Origin: Xiphydria camelus
Lineage: Eukaryota > Arthropoda > Insecta > Hymenoptera > Xiphydriidae
Length of the DNA stretch: 64,000 nt
Reading direction: 5' to 3'
Assembly (NCBI GenBank): GCA_963678675.1
Contig: OY783199.1
Span: 10,438,356-10,502,355 of the forward strand
Shown here: piece by piece, positions 48,754 through 60,079 of the stretch
Numbering within the stretch: the first letter of the stretch is position 1
Layout: each line of letters opens with the position of its first letter
The notes under the pieces: generated by a model
Seen by the model: only the letters and a program-made list of their open reading frames with translations
Database searches by the model: none
What the model was told of the DNA's origin: nothing
Position numbers and translations under genes: made by a program

Positions 48754-49450
48754 TGTAAACTTTCGATTTTAAGTAGCCCCATAAAAAGTAGTCACAAGGT
48801 GGCAGGTCTGGTGACCGAAGAGGCCATTCCAAATTCCCACGCAACGAAATCAGGCATCCAGGGAAATGTTCCCTTAAAAAGTTCATTGTTGCCCTTGACG
48901 TATGGAAAGTTGCGCCATCTTGTTGGAACCAAACTGTGTTGAGGTTAGTGCGTCATCTTCTTAGTTCTGGTACGAAATAATCACGCAATATGGCAAAATA
49001 GCCATTTGTGTTAACAGATACAGTTCGTCCATTTTCACGAAAAAAAATACGGCTCAATAATGCAAGTTCAAGATACGCCACACCAAACAGTTACTCTCTC
49101 GGGCTGCAGAGGTTGTTCATGCTGTTTTTGCGGGATTTCGGATGCTGACCAACATTAAAATAGTTCCGAAATCGTCGCTGTGTGAGCACCATAGAACGAC
49201 TAGTTTCAATGAAAGTATTGTAAACACGATGTACCAGAGCCCATGGCTCCATGGCTACTGAAATGGCATCCTGCAACGTATTGATATCAACCATCCTGAA
49301 AACATTCGCTCCACATAAGCGCGCATAACAGTCATCTCAAAAACACCATACCCCTCTGCCGGAACCTGTATTTTAATTGCATTAAGAATTCTTAGAAGGA
49401 CTTCCCAGGACTTCCCAGGTCGAAAAACTCGACCCGGGTCTCTCACCATT
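48754..49450 (-). pseudogene. Mariner/Tc3-like transposase fossil, main part
   Basis: The minus strand shows, in order, a poorly kept N-terminal stretch (from 49449), RRFRNYFNVGQHPKSRKN near 49160, VTVWCGVS near 49085, VNTNGYFAILRDYFVPEL, WFQQDGATFHT (second catalytic Asp, near 48920), and LRSPDLPPCDYFLWGYLK near 48800, ending in Lys-Val-Tyr at the inserted element. These are the DDE blocks of an insect Tc3/mariner-like transposase. A stop follows VWCGVS and several shifts are needed, so it is dead. The third catalytic residue lies in SPDLPPCD. Confidence 0.78.
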
Positions 49451-49949
49451 TTCGAAATAATTGTACGTATTCTTTGTTTAAGTAAATTATTATCGATATA
49501 CTCTGTTTGGTAATATCAACGCGGCTGAACGTTCAAATACTATTAATTGAGACGTGAAAATAACCAATAACGAACCATGATCAACACAACTTGAACATTA
49601 TTATTCAGATGATCGGTCGGTATATGATTAGTGCCAGCTAATGAAGAATGAGGCCAGACGGACATTTTTAAAATTAGTAGGTATCGAGTTTTCCACGAAG
49701 GTATGAAAATGACGATGACGACTATAATGACGTTTCTTAAAGTTTAGCAATGCTCATCTTTGAAGAACCCGCTCATATCTTTAGAACCCGTTTACCGATT
49801 TGATGCTGCATAGGCTCCTTTGAAAGCGCCGGTCCTAGAATATACGTGATGTTGATTTCATAATTCGAAATGTCTCGGTTACTGAGAAATAAACATTTCA
49901 TTACAGATACGAACTATACGCGTAGTAAATGTTACCTCTCTTGGAGCCT
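49451..49949. other. Unrecognised sequence
   Basis: 49790-49830 (GATGCTGCATAGGCTCCTTT) has the look of a dispersed repeat, but no second copy is in the window. Confidence 0.35.
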
Positions 49950-50150
49950 GGTGCATCATGGCGTGAGTCTCAATCGAGGCTCTTGATATACAAATTTCTC
50001 ATAACCTCTTTGTGTTTTCACTTGCCAGTAATACATATTATTATATCGATTGATTTCTGCACGATTTCTGAACGATGATTCATTAGAGAATAATATCATT
50101 GAAAGAATTCGTATTACTTTGTATTCGTTGCAATAGGCAATCACAAATGT
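49950..50150 (-). pseudogene. Second mariner-like transposase fragment
   Basis: The minus strand reads FSNESSFRNRAEINRYNN followed by MYYW, resembling the mariner block around the first catalytic Asp (usually D-E-S-S-F), with Asn in place of Asp. It does not join to the 48754-49450 fossil, so it is a different copy. Moderate to low certainty. Confidence 0.45.
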
Positions 50151-51725
50151 TGAAACGATTTTGAAAGTAATTCATAATGGTCTTATATAAGTAAATGGTT
50201 TAAGAGATTTTCCTGAACCACGTGCAATTTCACAAGAACTCACATGAGCTACTGTGGCCAAAACATCAAAACTTCGGCTCCTTCATCGATCGCATTCTTT
50301 ATCTATTCCTAGTTCTCGGTTCTATACTTCCCATTTTAGGAAACAAGGAACGGTATGGCAGAACTTTTTTTTATGGTTTTAATCGGGGGTATCGATTGGC
50401 GTACATACGAATTATACGCGAACACAAAATTTCTCATCTAGATTACTTTGAAAAATATCGTCTTTCAAGAATAGTTTTAAAAGAGTACCTAAAACTTTAA
50501 GCATTCTTGTATGAGACACAAGATACTAAACTATAGAAGCTTCTGCGTGTAGCACACGCGCACAGATTTTTTAAATTCAATTGTATTAAAAACATTTCTT
50601 TTTCGATTCTGTCCTCTTATTGAGATATTTTTAAAAAGGCATTTATATTTAATGTTAATTTCTTTTTCTTAATTCTTTTTCAGAGAAATATTAATTTTTT
50701 CTGATGACTGTTGCATCGCATTCGGTGTAACACTCAATGACAATTTCTCAAAATGTGTACAGTATAAAATTAACTGTTAACTTTACATTACACGTCATAT
50801 AAATGACTTGCTTTAAAATCAAAGGTCTAATAAATTGAATTAAAAATAGTAATACTTTACTTAAATAAATACTAGTAACAAAATGATATAGATATATATT
50901 AGAAAGAAGTATTTACATTAATCTAATATTGTTTTAGAAAAGAAGCATCTCGACCATCGACATTAAGTGACAAAATGATCATTTAATCATCTAAATAGGA
51001 GGAAAAATAGAAAAAAATTAAAAATAATTAGAAAGCTCAGACAAAAATTTAAATAGAGTTTCAAATTTAAAAAATATTCTTTTGGCAAGTCCATATGTCC
51101 GTCAGTTCGTCCATTTTTTGATATGTGAACAAAATTTGCATCACGTAGCCATCAAATAGTGTTACAAATCACCTTGAAGATAGGTATACTACGTAATAAA
51201 AAGAAAAGTTATTTCAATCAGGTACATATTTTTCAAGTGATTGATGCAAAAATATAATGTCTTGGAAAAATATATACAGAGGGGCAAAAAAGTCGCGAAG
51301 GGGGTTTAGAGTACTCCTACATTTTAGAAAGTTCAAAATAGAAAACAATCTATGGAACTCTTTAACATCGTAATGTCGAACTCTTTTAACCCTTTAAGTG
51401 ACAAAAGACTGGGACACATTTTAAAACACATTATATGAACTCTTTTTATGTATATAATATTTCTTGCCATGAAAAAATAGTTTTCATATTTCAAAAAATT
51501 ATAGACACTTAATTATTTATATTATTTTTCCATATGTATTAGAATTTACATTTATCTTGTGTAGTGTTAGTTTCCCATTAAAACATCAGCTAGGAGTTTT
51601 AGGCCTGGTGGGAAACTGTTCTCCCAGTACAACTTAAAGGGTCAAGGTAGTTGTATAGTAAAACGAATTCCTCCAGAATCGTTTAAAATTTGAACTGTAT
51701 CTTGACAAAACTGTTCTGCATATCA
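50151..51725. other. AT-rich unique sequence
   Basis: The 92-codon frame at 50222-50500 shows no family features. The rest is very AT-rich without recognisable elements. Confidence 0.35.
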
Positions 51726-51874
51726 ATACCTTACTTTGAAAACCTCGTAAGTTCAATTTTTGACAAAAATGCCATTTATAGCTTACTGCGTTAAGGTTTA
51801 AAATCTGAACACAGTAAGCTATAAATGGCATTTTTGTCAAAAATTGAACTTACGAGGTTTTCAAAGTAAGGTAT
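51726..51874. repeat. Perfect 63-bp inverted repeat (hairpin)
   Basis: 51726-51788 and 51812-51874 are exact reverse complements as far as I can check by eye, with a 23-base loop. The stem includes GTAAGTTCAATTTTTGACA. Perfect identity suggests a young or actively maintained structure. Confidence 0.92.
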
Positions 51875-51901
51875 CGATATATTCTTGTAATTAAAAAAAA
51901 T

Positions 51902-52093
51902 AAAACGTGTGGCTGCCACGCGCAGAAGAAGTGAAACTTCGATACTGCTGGGTAGAAAAGAAAATTAAACAAGTAATGCCATGACATTTTTATTATACCA
52001 TTGTATTACTATTATTGATTACTTGTTCAGTTTTCTTTTCTACCCAGCAGTATCGAAGTTTCACTTCTTCCGCGCGTGGCGGCTACACGTTTT
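51902..52093. repeat. Second long hairpin (arms about 75 bp)
   Basis: AAAACGTGTGGCTGCCACGC through GATACTGCTGGGTAGAAAAG on the left pairs with the inverted copy at 52018-52093 with a handful of mismatches; loop about 40 bases. It starts only 27 bases after the perfect hairpin. Confidence 0.88.
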
Positions 52094-52429
52094 GGTTGTT
52101 TTTTCTTATTTTCATCCAAGGAACCTATCCTTGAAGTTTGTCGCAATATTAAAGAATCACCCGGTATATTTACTTACTTGGTCCAACAAAATATTTTTTC
52201 TGCCGTAATCAAGTATACACTTATTAATTGCAAATAAACTCTTTTCTCAGTATTTGAAGTAACTTTGATCGAACGAAGTATTCACTAAACTGACAAATTT
52301 CTAGAAAATCATAAACGGAATTAAGGAATTTTACTTCCAAATTTGACAGTGATAAAACATTAATCGCTGTTTCTCAAAATTTCACATACATTACAAATTC
52401 TATTATAGTGCTCATTATAGTGCACGCAG
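52094..52429. other. Unrecognised sequence
   Basis: AT-rich; nothing supported. Confidence 0.3.
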
Positions 52430-52735
52430 TTCGGGCGGTACATTTCGGCAAACGAAGACTGCTTATGTATTCGCAGTCCTGCACCTTTGCCGGAAGACTA
52501 ATTATCGAACGAATTGTAATGAACTACTTCTCGCAGATACCGCTATATTTCGAATGCATTCAGCTTTGTAAAGGAGAGAAATGACGACTTCAATAGATAA
52601 CCGAATATTTCGGCAAACAAAGGTTCATTCCGATTTGTCCAATAATTAACCCTTTCAGGAAAGGTGCGGGACTGCGAACTCATCAGCAGCCTGGATTCGC
52701 CAAAATGTACCGTTTCGCTGATGGCGAGATGAACC
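52430..52735. repeat. Possible short TIR element
   Basis: CGGTACATTTCGGCAAACG near 52436 and the inverted GCCAAAATGTACCG near 52718 are related ends. A similar GGCGGTATATTTCAGCGAAC is at 17993. Weak. Confidence 0.4.
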
Positions 52736-52771
52736 CTAGTTTGACAAAGTATTTATGATCACGATTCTGTT

Positions 52772-53254
52772 GAGTTGGAAAATAAGTTCGTAGCGTTTTC
52801 TTTTATTTTCTTTCATTTTACAACGATTTGTTTGCTGTTCCGCAAAGTGTTTATATTCATTCGAAAGAGCTCTTCTGCTCTACAAAACTGTTATAATTGT
52901 TTATTCGAATAACAATTTTTTATTATTTTTCAGGCTTAAAAATGGAACATCCAGGAGGAAAAAATCAGAATTTAGACATCTTTTTTATGAAAGACTCGTC
53001 TATAACACTTTCTCCGTATACGGCAGTTTTTTGACCTCGATGAAAAGCGAAGAAAAGCAGATGTCGAAACTGCTAATTTTTGCCTCCTGGATATTCCATT
53101 TCTAAGTCAGAAAAATAATAAAAAATTTAATTATTCGAAATAACAATTATAACAGTTTTGTAGAGCAGAAAGAGCTCTTTCGAATACATATAAACATATT
53201 GCCAAACAACGAAATAAATCGTTGCAAAATAAAAGAAAACATAATTGTGCGACG
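52772..53254. mobile_element. Mariner-like palindromic MITE
   Basis: The left end GTTGGAAAATAAGTTCGTAG resembles mariner TIRs as I remember them. The arms (about 52793-53003 and 53026-53243) pair over some 210 bp, including TTCGAAAGAGCTCTT and TCCAGGAGG blocks, turning near 53018. No transposase. Confidence 0.7.
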
Positions 53255-54031
53255 GAACAGTCTCGGCGACGCGAGAATCGGAGACTTGAGCATGCCGGTC
53301 GCGGGAGTATAGCGTCACCGACGAAAGTCGCATCGCGTGGTGTGTATACACTCGTCGAGTATCGGATACCTGCGTAGTGTTGTGTGCGAAGGGCCTAAGT
53401 TTACGCATGGTTAAGAGCGGTGGAATGGGGCACGGTCGAGAGCGCTGGATTGTGTGGGTTTCGTTACGGTTTTTTCGTTGCATCGACCGCGATTTTAGTA
53501 CCCTCAGCAAAGAAGTTTCATTTAAAAAAATATTCACTGTATAGGAGCTGAGAAAATTGCAGTGAAAGTCGAGGCTGTTTACATAGGTGGGATAGGGCAA
53601 ACTGGTTCAAATGTAACAGTTTTACTTGTAGTGTCGGAACCAACGTCAAGATTTGAATAAAAAATGAACGTATAATGAAGTATATCGGAAATTTTCAAAA
53701 ATCGATGAGGAACATTCACCATTTAGTTGTCGAAGTAATAACGAGCAAATGGTGCGATGGTGGAAAATATCAGATGCATGCGTGGGTTGACTGATGAAAG
53801 TACGACAATAGCGCACGGCCGCCAGTCAGACTCGGGTATATGTATATATTAGGTGTACAAATAAGTTTTAGGATACTTCCATTCCGTATCATAAAATTAA
53901 TCCAAATTACCGTTCACATATGATATGGTGGCACTTGATATGTAGTATGTAGTAGGTACCGAAACATAAGGGAGTCATAGATATAACCTTTAAATTATGC
54001 GAATAAAACTTGCAGATCGATAAGGTCTTTA
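53255..54031. other. Unique sequence, possible mariner end at 53857
   Basis: 53255-53480 is GC-richer and unrecognised. TTAGGTGTACAAATAAGTTT at 53848-53867 resembles another mariner terminus. A 157-codon minus frame (53127-53600) lacks family features and crosses into the palindrome. Confidence 0.4.
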
Positions 54032-54034
54032 TTA

Positions 54035-54245
54035 GGCCAGTCTCAGACATCCGGAATATCTTTCTGAATTCAGAAACGGAATTCAGAGAGAATCTGAATT
54101 TAGAACGCACCGAATTGTATGTAATTTGAAGTAGCAAGCACAGATGTCCTGATTTTTTCTGATTCTGAATTCTTTAGATCTATCTGTCAGATTCTGAATT
54201 CCGTTTCTGAATTCAGAAAGACATTCCGGCTGTCTGTGACCGGCC
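54035..54245. mobile_element. Harbinger-like MITE, 211 bp
   Basis: The ends are GGCCAGTCTCAGACATCCGG and, inverted, GGCCGGTCACAGACAGCCGG, with TTA on both sides (54032-54034, 54246-54248). A 3-bp TTA target and GGCC-type ends are typical of PIF/Harbinger. The arms continue for about 55 bp with TGAATTCAGAAACGGAATTC. Confidence 0.8.
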
Positions 54246-54248
54246 TTA

Positions 54249-54734
54249 GATACTGCATTAGCTATGAATTCCATCCAGGAAAAAGTGTTAGGAAAGCATG
54301 TGAATCGATCTGTTCTGTTCTTGGGAACGACGCGACGTTACATCTAGAAAGACATGTGAGTATTGGTATAAGAGATTTAATACTATTTCCTTCTATTTCA
54401 AGTATTTTCACGGATACGTCGTAAGTGGAGTGCGCTTCGAGTACGCATTACTCTCGCCGTGCAACGCGTTAATATCTGGTTAATCGATCTAAGTGATGGA
54501 AATCTATGTAAACGCGGAAAGCGTTGCATCTGGCAGATCCTATCTAATAAAATCCAGCACGACATACGAGCCCCGTCCCGCTTCAGTTGGCCCACCCACT
54601 AACATAACAATTATTAAATAAATTGTAAAGTTACTGCTGCCTTATATTTCTTCTAAGCTGAAATGTAATGCTTTGTAGTACACTGCACGGCACAATGTGT
54701 TTCATAACACAGCTCCACAAATAAAATCGAAAAA
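54249..54734. other. Unrecognised sequence
   Basis: Two 60-65 codon frames without family features. ACACAGCTCCACAAA at 54709 starts to match the repeat F edge. Confidence 0.35.
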
Positions 54735-55280
54735 ATGCTTCCTTTGACCAGACCAGTATATCTTTATATTTTTGGGGTCTCTGAATCCGAATATGGTATC
54801 CGCTTGTCTCCGTCACGTCACGTTCAAGGTCATTTCAAGGTCAAACCCTGGAAAAATAGTCAAATCGATTCAAATTATTATTCCTATATATTTTTGAGGT
54901 CGCTGAATCCAAATCCGACGTCCGTTTGATCCGACAAGGTCAAATTCAAGGTCATTTCAAGGTCAAATGTATCTATTCTGCCAAAAATGAACTTTCGACT
55001 GCAGATTCTGAAATAACGGGAAATTTTACGTCTGAATGTGTATTACATTTTTTTCATAACATAACCCCCAAGGTCATTTCAAGGTCACTTCATGTTATTG
55101 TATCGAAGGTTCATATGACAATTGCAAAAGTAAGAAAATGTGTCTTCACGGGAATAAACTACTACGTCAATATGTTTTCGAGGTCACTGAGTTAGAATCC
55201 GAGGTTCGTTTGCCTCCATTATGTCAGGGTCAAGTTCATTTCAAGGTCAAATCCAGCAATAATTATTCAACACAAGAAAC
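54735..55280 (+). repeat. Repeat F with TCAAGGTCA motif clusters
   Basis: It opens with GACCAGACCAGTATATCTTT and CTGAATCCGAAT blocks that recur inside at 54905 and 55190. Four clusters of the type TCAAGGTCATTTCAAGGTCA occur near 54824, 54945, 55068 and 55230. An inverted copy is at 62193-62712, and related ends are at 10960 and 13521-14235. Open frames here follow the repeats and are not genes. Confidence 0.8.
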
Positions 55281-55714
55281 CCCAAAGCCATTAAATTCTT
55301 AAACTCCATAAACCTCATAAACCGTTTAACCCATAACGCTGTAAGAAGATGTGTATATCATTAAACTTCCAAACTTGGTATGTACGAGCAATATGTGTAC
55401 TTTTTAACCACTCAAATGATAAATTTCATAACACCATGACCTTCCAACCTCGTGACCGCAAAACCTAGTAATTCATTGGTACCGTAGTCGTGTGAGGTAA
55501 TGATATTTTATGCTAACCCCCCCCCCCCCCCCTACTATCAGCCTAACCCGGGAACCATGATGTGGACGTAGTAGGTTTCTGTTCCCTTGGGGTACTTTTT
55601 TAACGTGAGTTCCCCCTACCCCTCACTAATAATAAGATTGATAACAACGAATAAAAATAATAAAAATTGAATACATATGAAAAGGAAAAAGAATAAAAGA
55701 AAATTTCATTAGTC
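55281..55714. other. Unique sequence with a poly-C run
   Basis: C17-type run near 55518 and GT-rich flanks; no gene. Confidence 0.4.
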
Positions 55715-56807
55715 CTTACTTCGTTTGTGATACCTAACTTGCTTGTCTTCAAATGATCGACGGAGTGAACGTCGCTTATTACTTTTCTTATCCTTCACAA
55801 CATTTCGTTTCAAACTCCAGCAATATATAGTCTGCTATCATATTGACACCCCACGTCCCTTGATATCGTTTTACCATGTCCTTCATGTCTTGATGGCACC
55901 TTTCTCCATGTTCTTCACTGAAGTCACCGTTTTTTTTTAATCGATATGTGAATTTAAGAAATGCATTTTAATAGTCATATTGCAACCTAGAACTTGAAAT
56001 TGTTGTATCATGTCACTCACCAGCTTCTTATAATTCGGACTTTTCTTATTTCCAAGGAAATTCAGGCATACATCACGAAAACTTATCCATGCAGCTCGCT
56101 TCGTTTTCGTCATATGATCTGTAAAAGTGACATCGTTAAATAGTTGCTGAATTTTCGGGCCGTCAAAAATACCTGCCCCTAATTTGGCGTCACTGAGAGA
56201 GAGAGAGTGTATGCATTTTCAGCGCAATATATTTAAAACATTCGCCCGACTTATCCAAAGATTTGACGAACTGAGTCATTAGGCCAAGTTTGAGATGTAA
56301 AGGTGGAATTAAAATTGTTGATACATCCACAAGAGGCGATTTCAAAACATTTGGTGATCCGGGTTCTAAAGACTTGCGCTTTGGCTATTCCTTCTTTTTA
56401 TGTGATTTGATCGATCTCTGCTGTCAAAGAGACATAAAAAGCAGGGATATTTCATATTTCCGCTCTGCATCCCAAGAACGATCCCTATCATTTTTAAATC
56501 ACCACAAAGAGGCCAGCTATGATCAGAGTATTTTATATTATCAAAAACTATACTCACGTTATCATAAGATTCCTTCAAGGCTGTTGAATGAGCTGTAGGT
56601 ATCGGGGAGCTAGAATTTTCGTGTTGTGGAGTAGTATAGCTTTTAGACTACGGATTGAGGAATCTATGAAAAGACGCCACTCTTCTGGCTTATATACTCC
56701 AGTCTCCAAACTATTAATTAGTCCGGTGACATTGTCACAATATAGTCACAATATCCTGTATAAAGAACTTTCTCAATTCTTTCTCACGATTTCTATATAC
56801 AATTATC
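55715..56807 (-). pseudogene. Fossil of an amplified arthropod protein, C-terminal part
   Basis: Reading the minus strand from 56807: PEEWRLFIDSS near 56680, then LLHNTKI, then DNIKYSDHSWPLCGDLKMI (56475-56530), SGNMKYPCFLCLFDSRDRS, a KLGLMTQFVKSL-like block near 56270, GAGIFDGPKIQQLF near 56170, FLGNKKSPNY near 56045, and EHGERCHQDMKDM near 55900, ending in a Lys/Arg-rich tail near 55715. I recall this order from an uncharacterised protein with many copies in arthropod genomes. Frame changes (for example at 56580 and 55828) and stops make it dead. The function is unknown to me; repeated copies suggest it travels with a mobile element. Confidence 0.68.
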
Positions 56808-56810
56808 TTA

Positions 56811-59047
56811 CAAGGAAAGTATCCGAGGCCTTCGCTTCGGATCTTGATGAAACTCCGTAAATTTAAAGTTTATCGAAAAATAAGAGATCCTTATTTTTTT
56901 ATAGCGGCCCAATTTTAGTTTAAGTGGGTGAAATGGACCCCTGAACTTTCATCCCCCTCGAGCTATCTCCGAAACGAAGCGAGATAGATGAAAAGTGTAA
57001 ACATACGTTTTATTTGGTTTTTTCAATGTAATAAAATGCCTTAAACAGATTTTCGATAAACGCATTATTTTTCAAAAAAAAATTTTTTTTTAATCTAATT
57101 TTTCGAAATATCGGATTGGTCATATGGATAAAAATGTAGGAAATTTTATTACAAATTCAACCATGTATGATAAGATATTTCCCTCCTACAGTTTTCCAAA
57201 TTTCTAACTTTTATATTTGAGCGGGCTACCAAAGGTAGTGACGGGATACGTCGGGGGTTATTACTTCTACGTATTTTAGTGCCACTTTTCTTTCATTTAA
57301 TGAAGTTCAACTTTCTATGGCTCATAATTACGACAATAATGGTACTCCGTGAAAAAATGTTTCATACAAAGTTGTTTCTTACACCAAGCACACGTAATAA
57401 CGGTAACATCGCCACATATGTAGCATCATAATTCCGAGTCCTGTGCATAAAAAAATTCTACAAGATGTTCAAATTTAGGAGGTCTCGTGTCTACATATCC
57501 ACTTGTACCACGAATATTTAATGAAGTTAGTAAACCATGGCGAAGAAAACTGATTATGAGTAGGGGATTGAAATTTTAGAATATTATCTCTCAAAGCTAT
57601 CTCCGAAACGAAGCGAGATATAATAGATGAAAAGTTTAAACGTACGCGTTGTTTGGTTTTTTCATTGTAATAAAACGCCCTAAACAGATATTAAGTGAAC
57701 GCATTAGTTTAAAAAAAAAGAAAATTTTTTTAATCTAATTTTCCGTTCGTGTGTATAGGTAATTAATTATGTATAATTTTTGAAAGAGCAAGATAACTCA
57801 CACGTTAGATTAGATGGCTGAATTTTTATACTTTTTCGTTAGAATTATTTTCTTCTTTAACTCATCAAGTGATGAATTCAAATAAGTTACCGACTTTTGA
57901 GAAAATCGTAGAGAATCTTGCTAGCGGGCGCATACCATTGCCGTCTCTCGAGAAACCGCTGGAGCTGATTCCGCACGACAGGACCATCCATGGCCGAAGT
58001 AGAGCGAGATTTGCAAAAATGTGAGTAGTACTGGAGGAAACAGTACGCGAAGAAGAAAGTTAAAGAAGAAAATAATTCTAACGAAAAAGTATAAAAATTC
58101 AGCAATCTAATCTAACTAGTGAGTTATCTTGCTCTTTCAAAAAATATACATAATGAATTACTTACACACAAACGGACAATTAGATTTAAAAAATTTTCTT
58201 TTTTTGAAAACTAAATGCGTTTATTTAATATCTGTTTAGGGCATTTTATTACACTGAAAAAACCAAACAACACGTACGTTTAAACTTTTCATCTATTATA
58301 TCTCGCTTCGTTTCGGAGATAGCATTTGAGAAATAATATTCTAAAATTTCAATCCCTTACTCATAATCAGTTTTCTTCGCCATGGTTTACTAACTTCATT
58401 AAATATTCGTGGTACAAGAGTGGATATGTAGACACGAGACCTCCTAATTTTGAACACCTTGTAGAATTTTGTTATGCACAGGACTCGGAATTACGATGCT
58501 ACATATGTGGCGATGTTACCGTTATTACGTGTGCTTGGTGTAAGAAACAACTTTGTATAAAATATTTTTTCATGGAGTACCATTATTGTCATAACTATGA
58601 GCCATAGAAAGTTGAACTTTATTAAATGAAAGAAAAGTGGCACTAAAATACATAGAAGTAATAACCCCCGACCTATCCCGTCACTGCCATTGGTAGTCCG
58701 CTCAAACATAAAAGTTAGAAATTTGGAAAACTGTAGGAAGGAAATATATTTTGTCATATATGGTTGAATTTGTAATAAAATTTCCTATATTTTTGTCCAT
58801 ATGATCAAATTGATATTTCGAAAAATTAGATTAAAAAAAATTTTTTTTGAAAAATAATGCGTTTATCCAAAATCTGTTTAAGGCATTTTATTACATTGAA
58901 AAAACCAAATAAAACGTACGTTTACACTTTTCATCTAGCTCGCTTCGTTTCGGAGATAGCTCGAGGGGAGTGAAAGTTCAGTGGTCCATTTCACCCCCTT
59001 AAACTAAAATTGGGCCGCTATAAAAAAATAGGGGTCTCTTATTTTTC
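56811..59047. mobile_element. Tc5-like foldback element inside the protein fossil
   Basis: The left end is TTA followed by CAAGGAAAGTATCCGAGG (56808 on), close to the end of the 2098 element. From about 56876 to 59047 the sequence is a palindrome with arms of about 1 kb (56876-57855 and 58064-59047) around a spacer of about 200 bp. Each arm holds the same Tc5-like transposase tail and a duplicated GCTATCTCCGAAACGAAGCG block. The matching right terminus (CCTTG before TAA) is not seen. The element therefore appears to be two C-terminal halves fused head to head, with the far right end lost. Confidence 0.75.
58326..58607 (+). pseudogene. C-terminal tail of a Tc5-like transposase, right arm copy
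   Basis: 94 codons: LRNNILKFQSLTHNQFSSPW matches 5082-5354 (LRNNIIKLQSLVHNQLSSPR) in the first element. The end has paired cysteines (CYICGDV...CAWCKKQLC) and HYCHNY, a zinc-finger-like tail. The inverted left-arm copy (57297-57580, minus) has a 2-base deletion near 57515 that breaks its frame. DNA-binding and catalytic parts are absent. Confidence 0.75.
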
Positions 59048-59714
59048 TGAGAGTTTTCTCTTTCAACCTGGATGCGCGCCAAAAGCTCATGTGCTTCCTT
59101 TGATAGACCCAACTCTCTGCCTAAATCACTCAATTCGGCTTGGCTAAATTTCTCTGGTGCTTCATTTCTTTTTTTGAATTCCTCATCAGTTGAACTTGAT
59201 TCCAGATCACTTGCACTCACTTCCATGTTACTGTCTTCATCAAACCCTCCTTCACTTACATCAATAGCTGGGTCTTCTAAAAGTTTCTTCCGACGACCAC
59301 TATTCTGTTGAATAGTAATGGCTGGATTCACTTTGTTTGTATATACATATTTGATTCGATTTCTGTTTTTGGAATTATATTCCGTTGTAACTGTCATACA
59401 GAAGAAACAATCTTCTCCTCTCTCTGGTATGCCCTATACGACTGGTGATGACAATTTCAAATTAGAAAGGTTCTTCGTACTGTGACATGTCTTTAAAATT
59501 CTGTAGCAGTTGGCACAGATAGTGTGAGGGACCCAGTCTTTATCTTGATTCGAAATTTTAGATCCAAAACAATATTCGTATGCATCTTGAACTTTATCGT
59601 TGATTTTTTTTCTGGTTTTAGGAGGGGTAAACCAACTGCAGATATAACAAAAGCTGTTCGACTTGTTTTATCATCATGAATGTGTCTTGTAGCTTTATGC
59701 TCCGTAGAAAGCAA
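59048..59714 (-). pseudogene. Fossil of the same arthropod protein, N-terminal part
   Basis: The minus strand from about 59714 reads a Cys block (HTICANCYRILK near 59500, in a frame other than the longest), then GEDCFFCMTVTTEYNSKN near 59400, a Ser/Asp/Glu-rich linker, and LSDLGRELGLSKEAHELLA near 59100. It is cut by the Tc5-like foldback at 59047. The continuing part is 55715-56807. Roughly 30-40 family residues between the two pieces are not found, so insertion was accompanied by loss or later decay. Zinc-binding Cys pairs suggest nucleic-acid binding, but this is inference. Confidence 0.65.
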
Positions 59715-60079
59715 GGAACTTACTTCTACGAAGCTGCGGTCGCATGATGACGACGATTGCGGGCCCGCTTACTCATCCTGACCAATCGCCGATACTGGGG
59801 CTCCTTGTGAAAACCCCTGTATCGTAACACATTTCCGTGTGCCTGCCACGACGCACAGTGCTTTATCCAGTGGACAAAAATCAGATTTTTACTTACGCGA
59901 TATAGAAAAACTAATTCGTTGAAATCAAACAGTAATTCCCCTTATACCCAACCTATCCGTTTCTGAACAATTAAATCACCGTTACCATGCAAATAAATAA
60001 ACAAAGACGCGTCACAGCGTAAACATTCTCGTCTCAACAGAATTACGAACTTCTTTTTAGAAATTATTTTAAATGAGTA
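59715..60079. other. Unrecognised sequence
   Basis: Possibly 5' flank of the protein fossil; nothing further supported. Confidence 0.3.

Noticed and set aside
53127..53600. 157-codon minus-strand open frame
   Set aside because: It spans the edge of a palindromic MITE and unrelated flank, with no family features.
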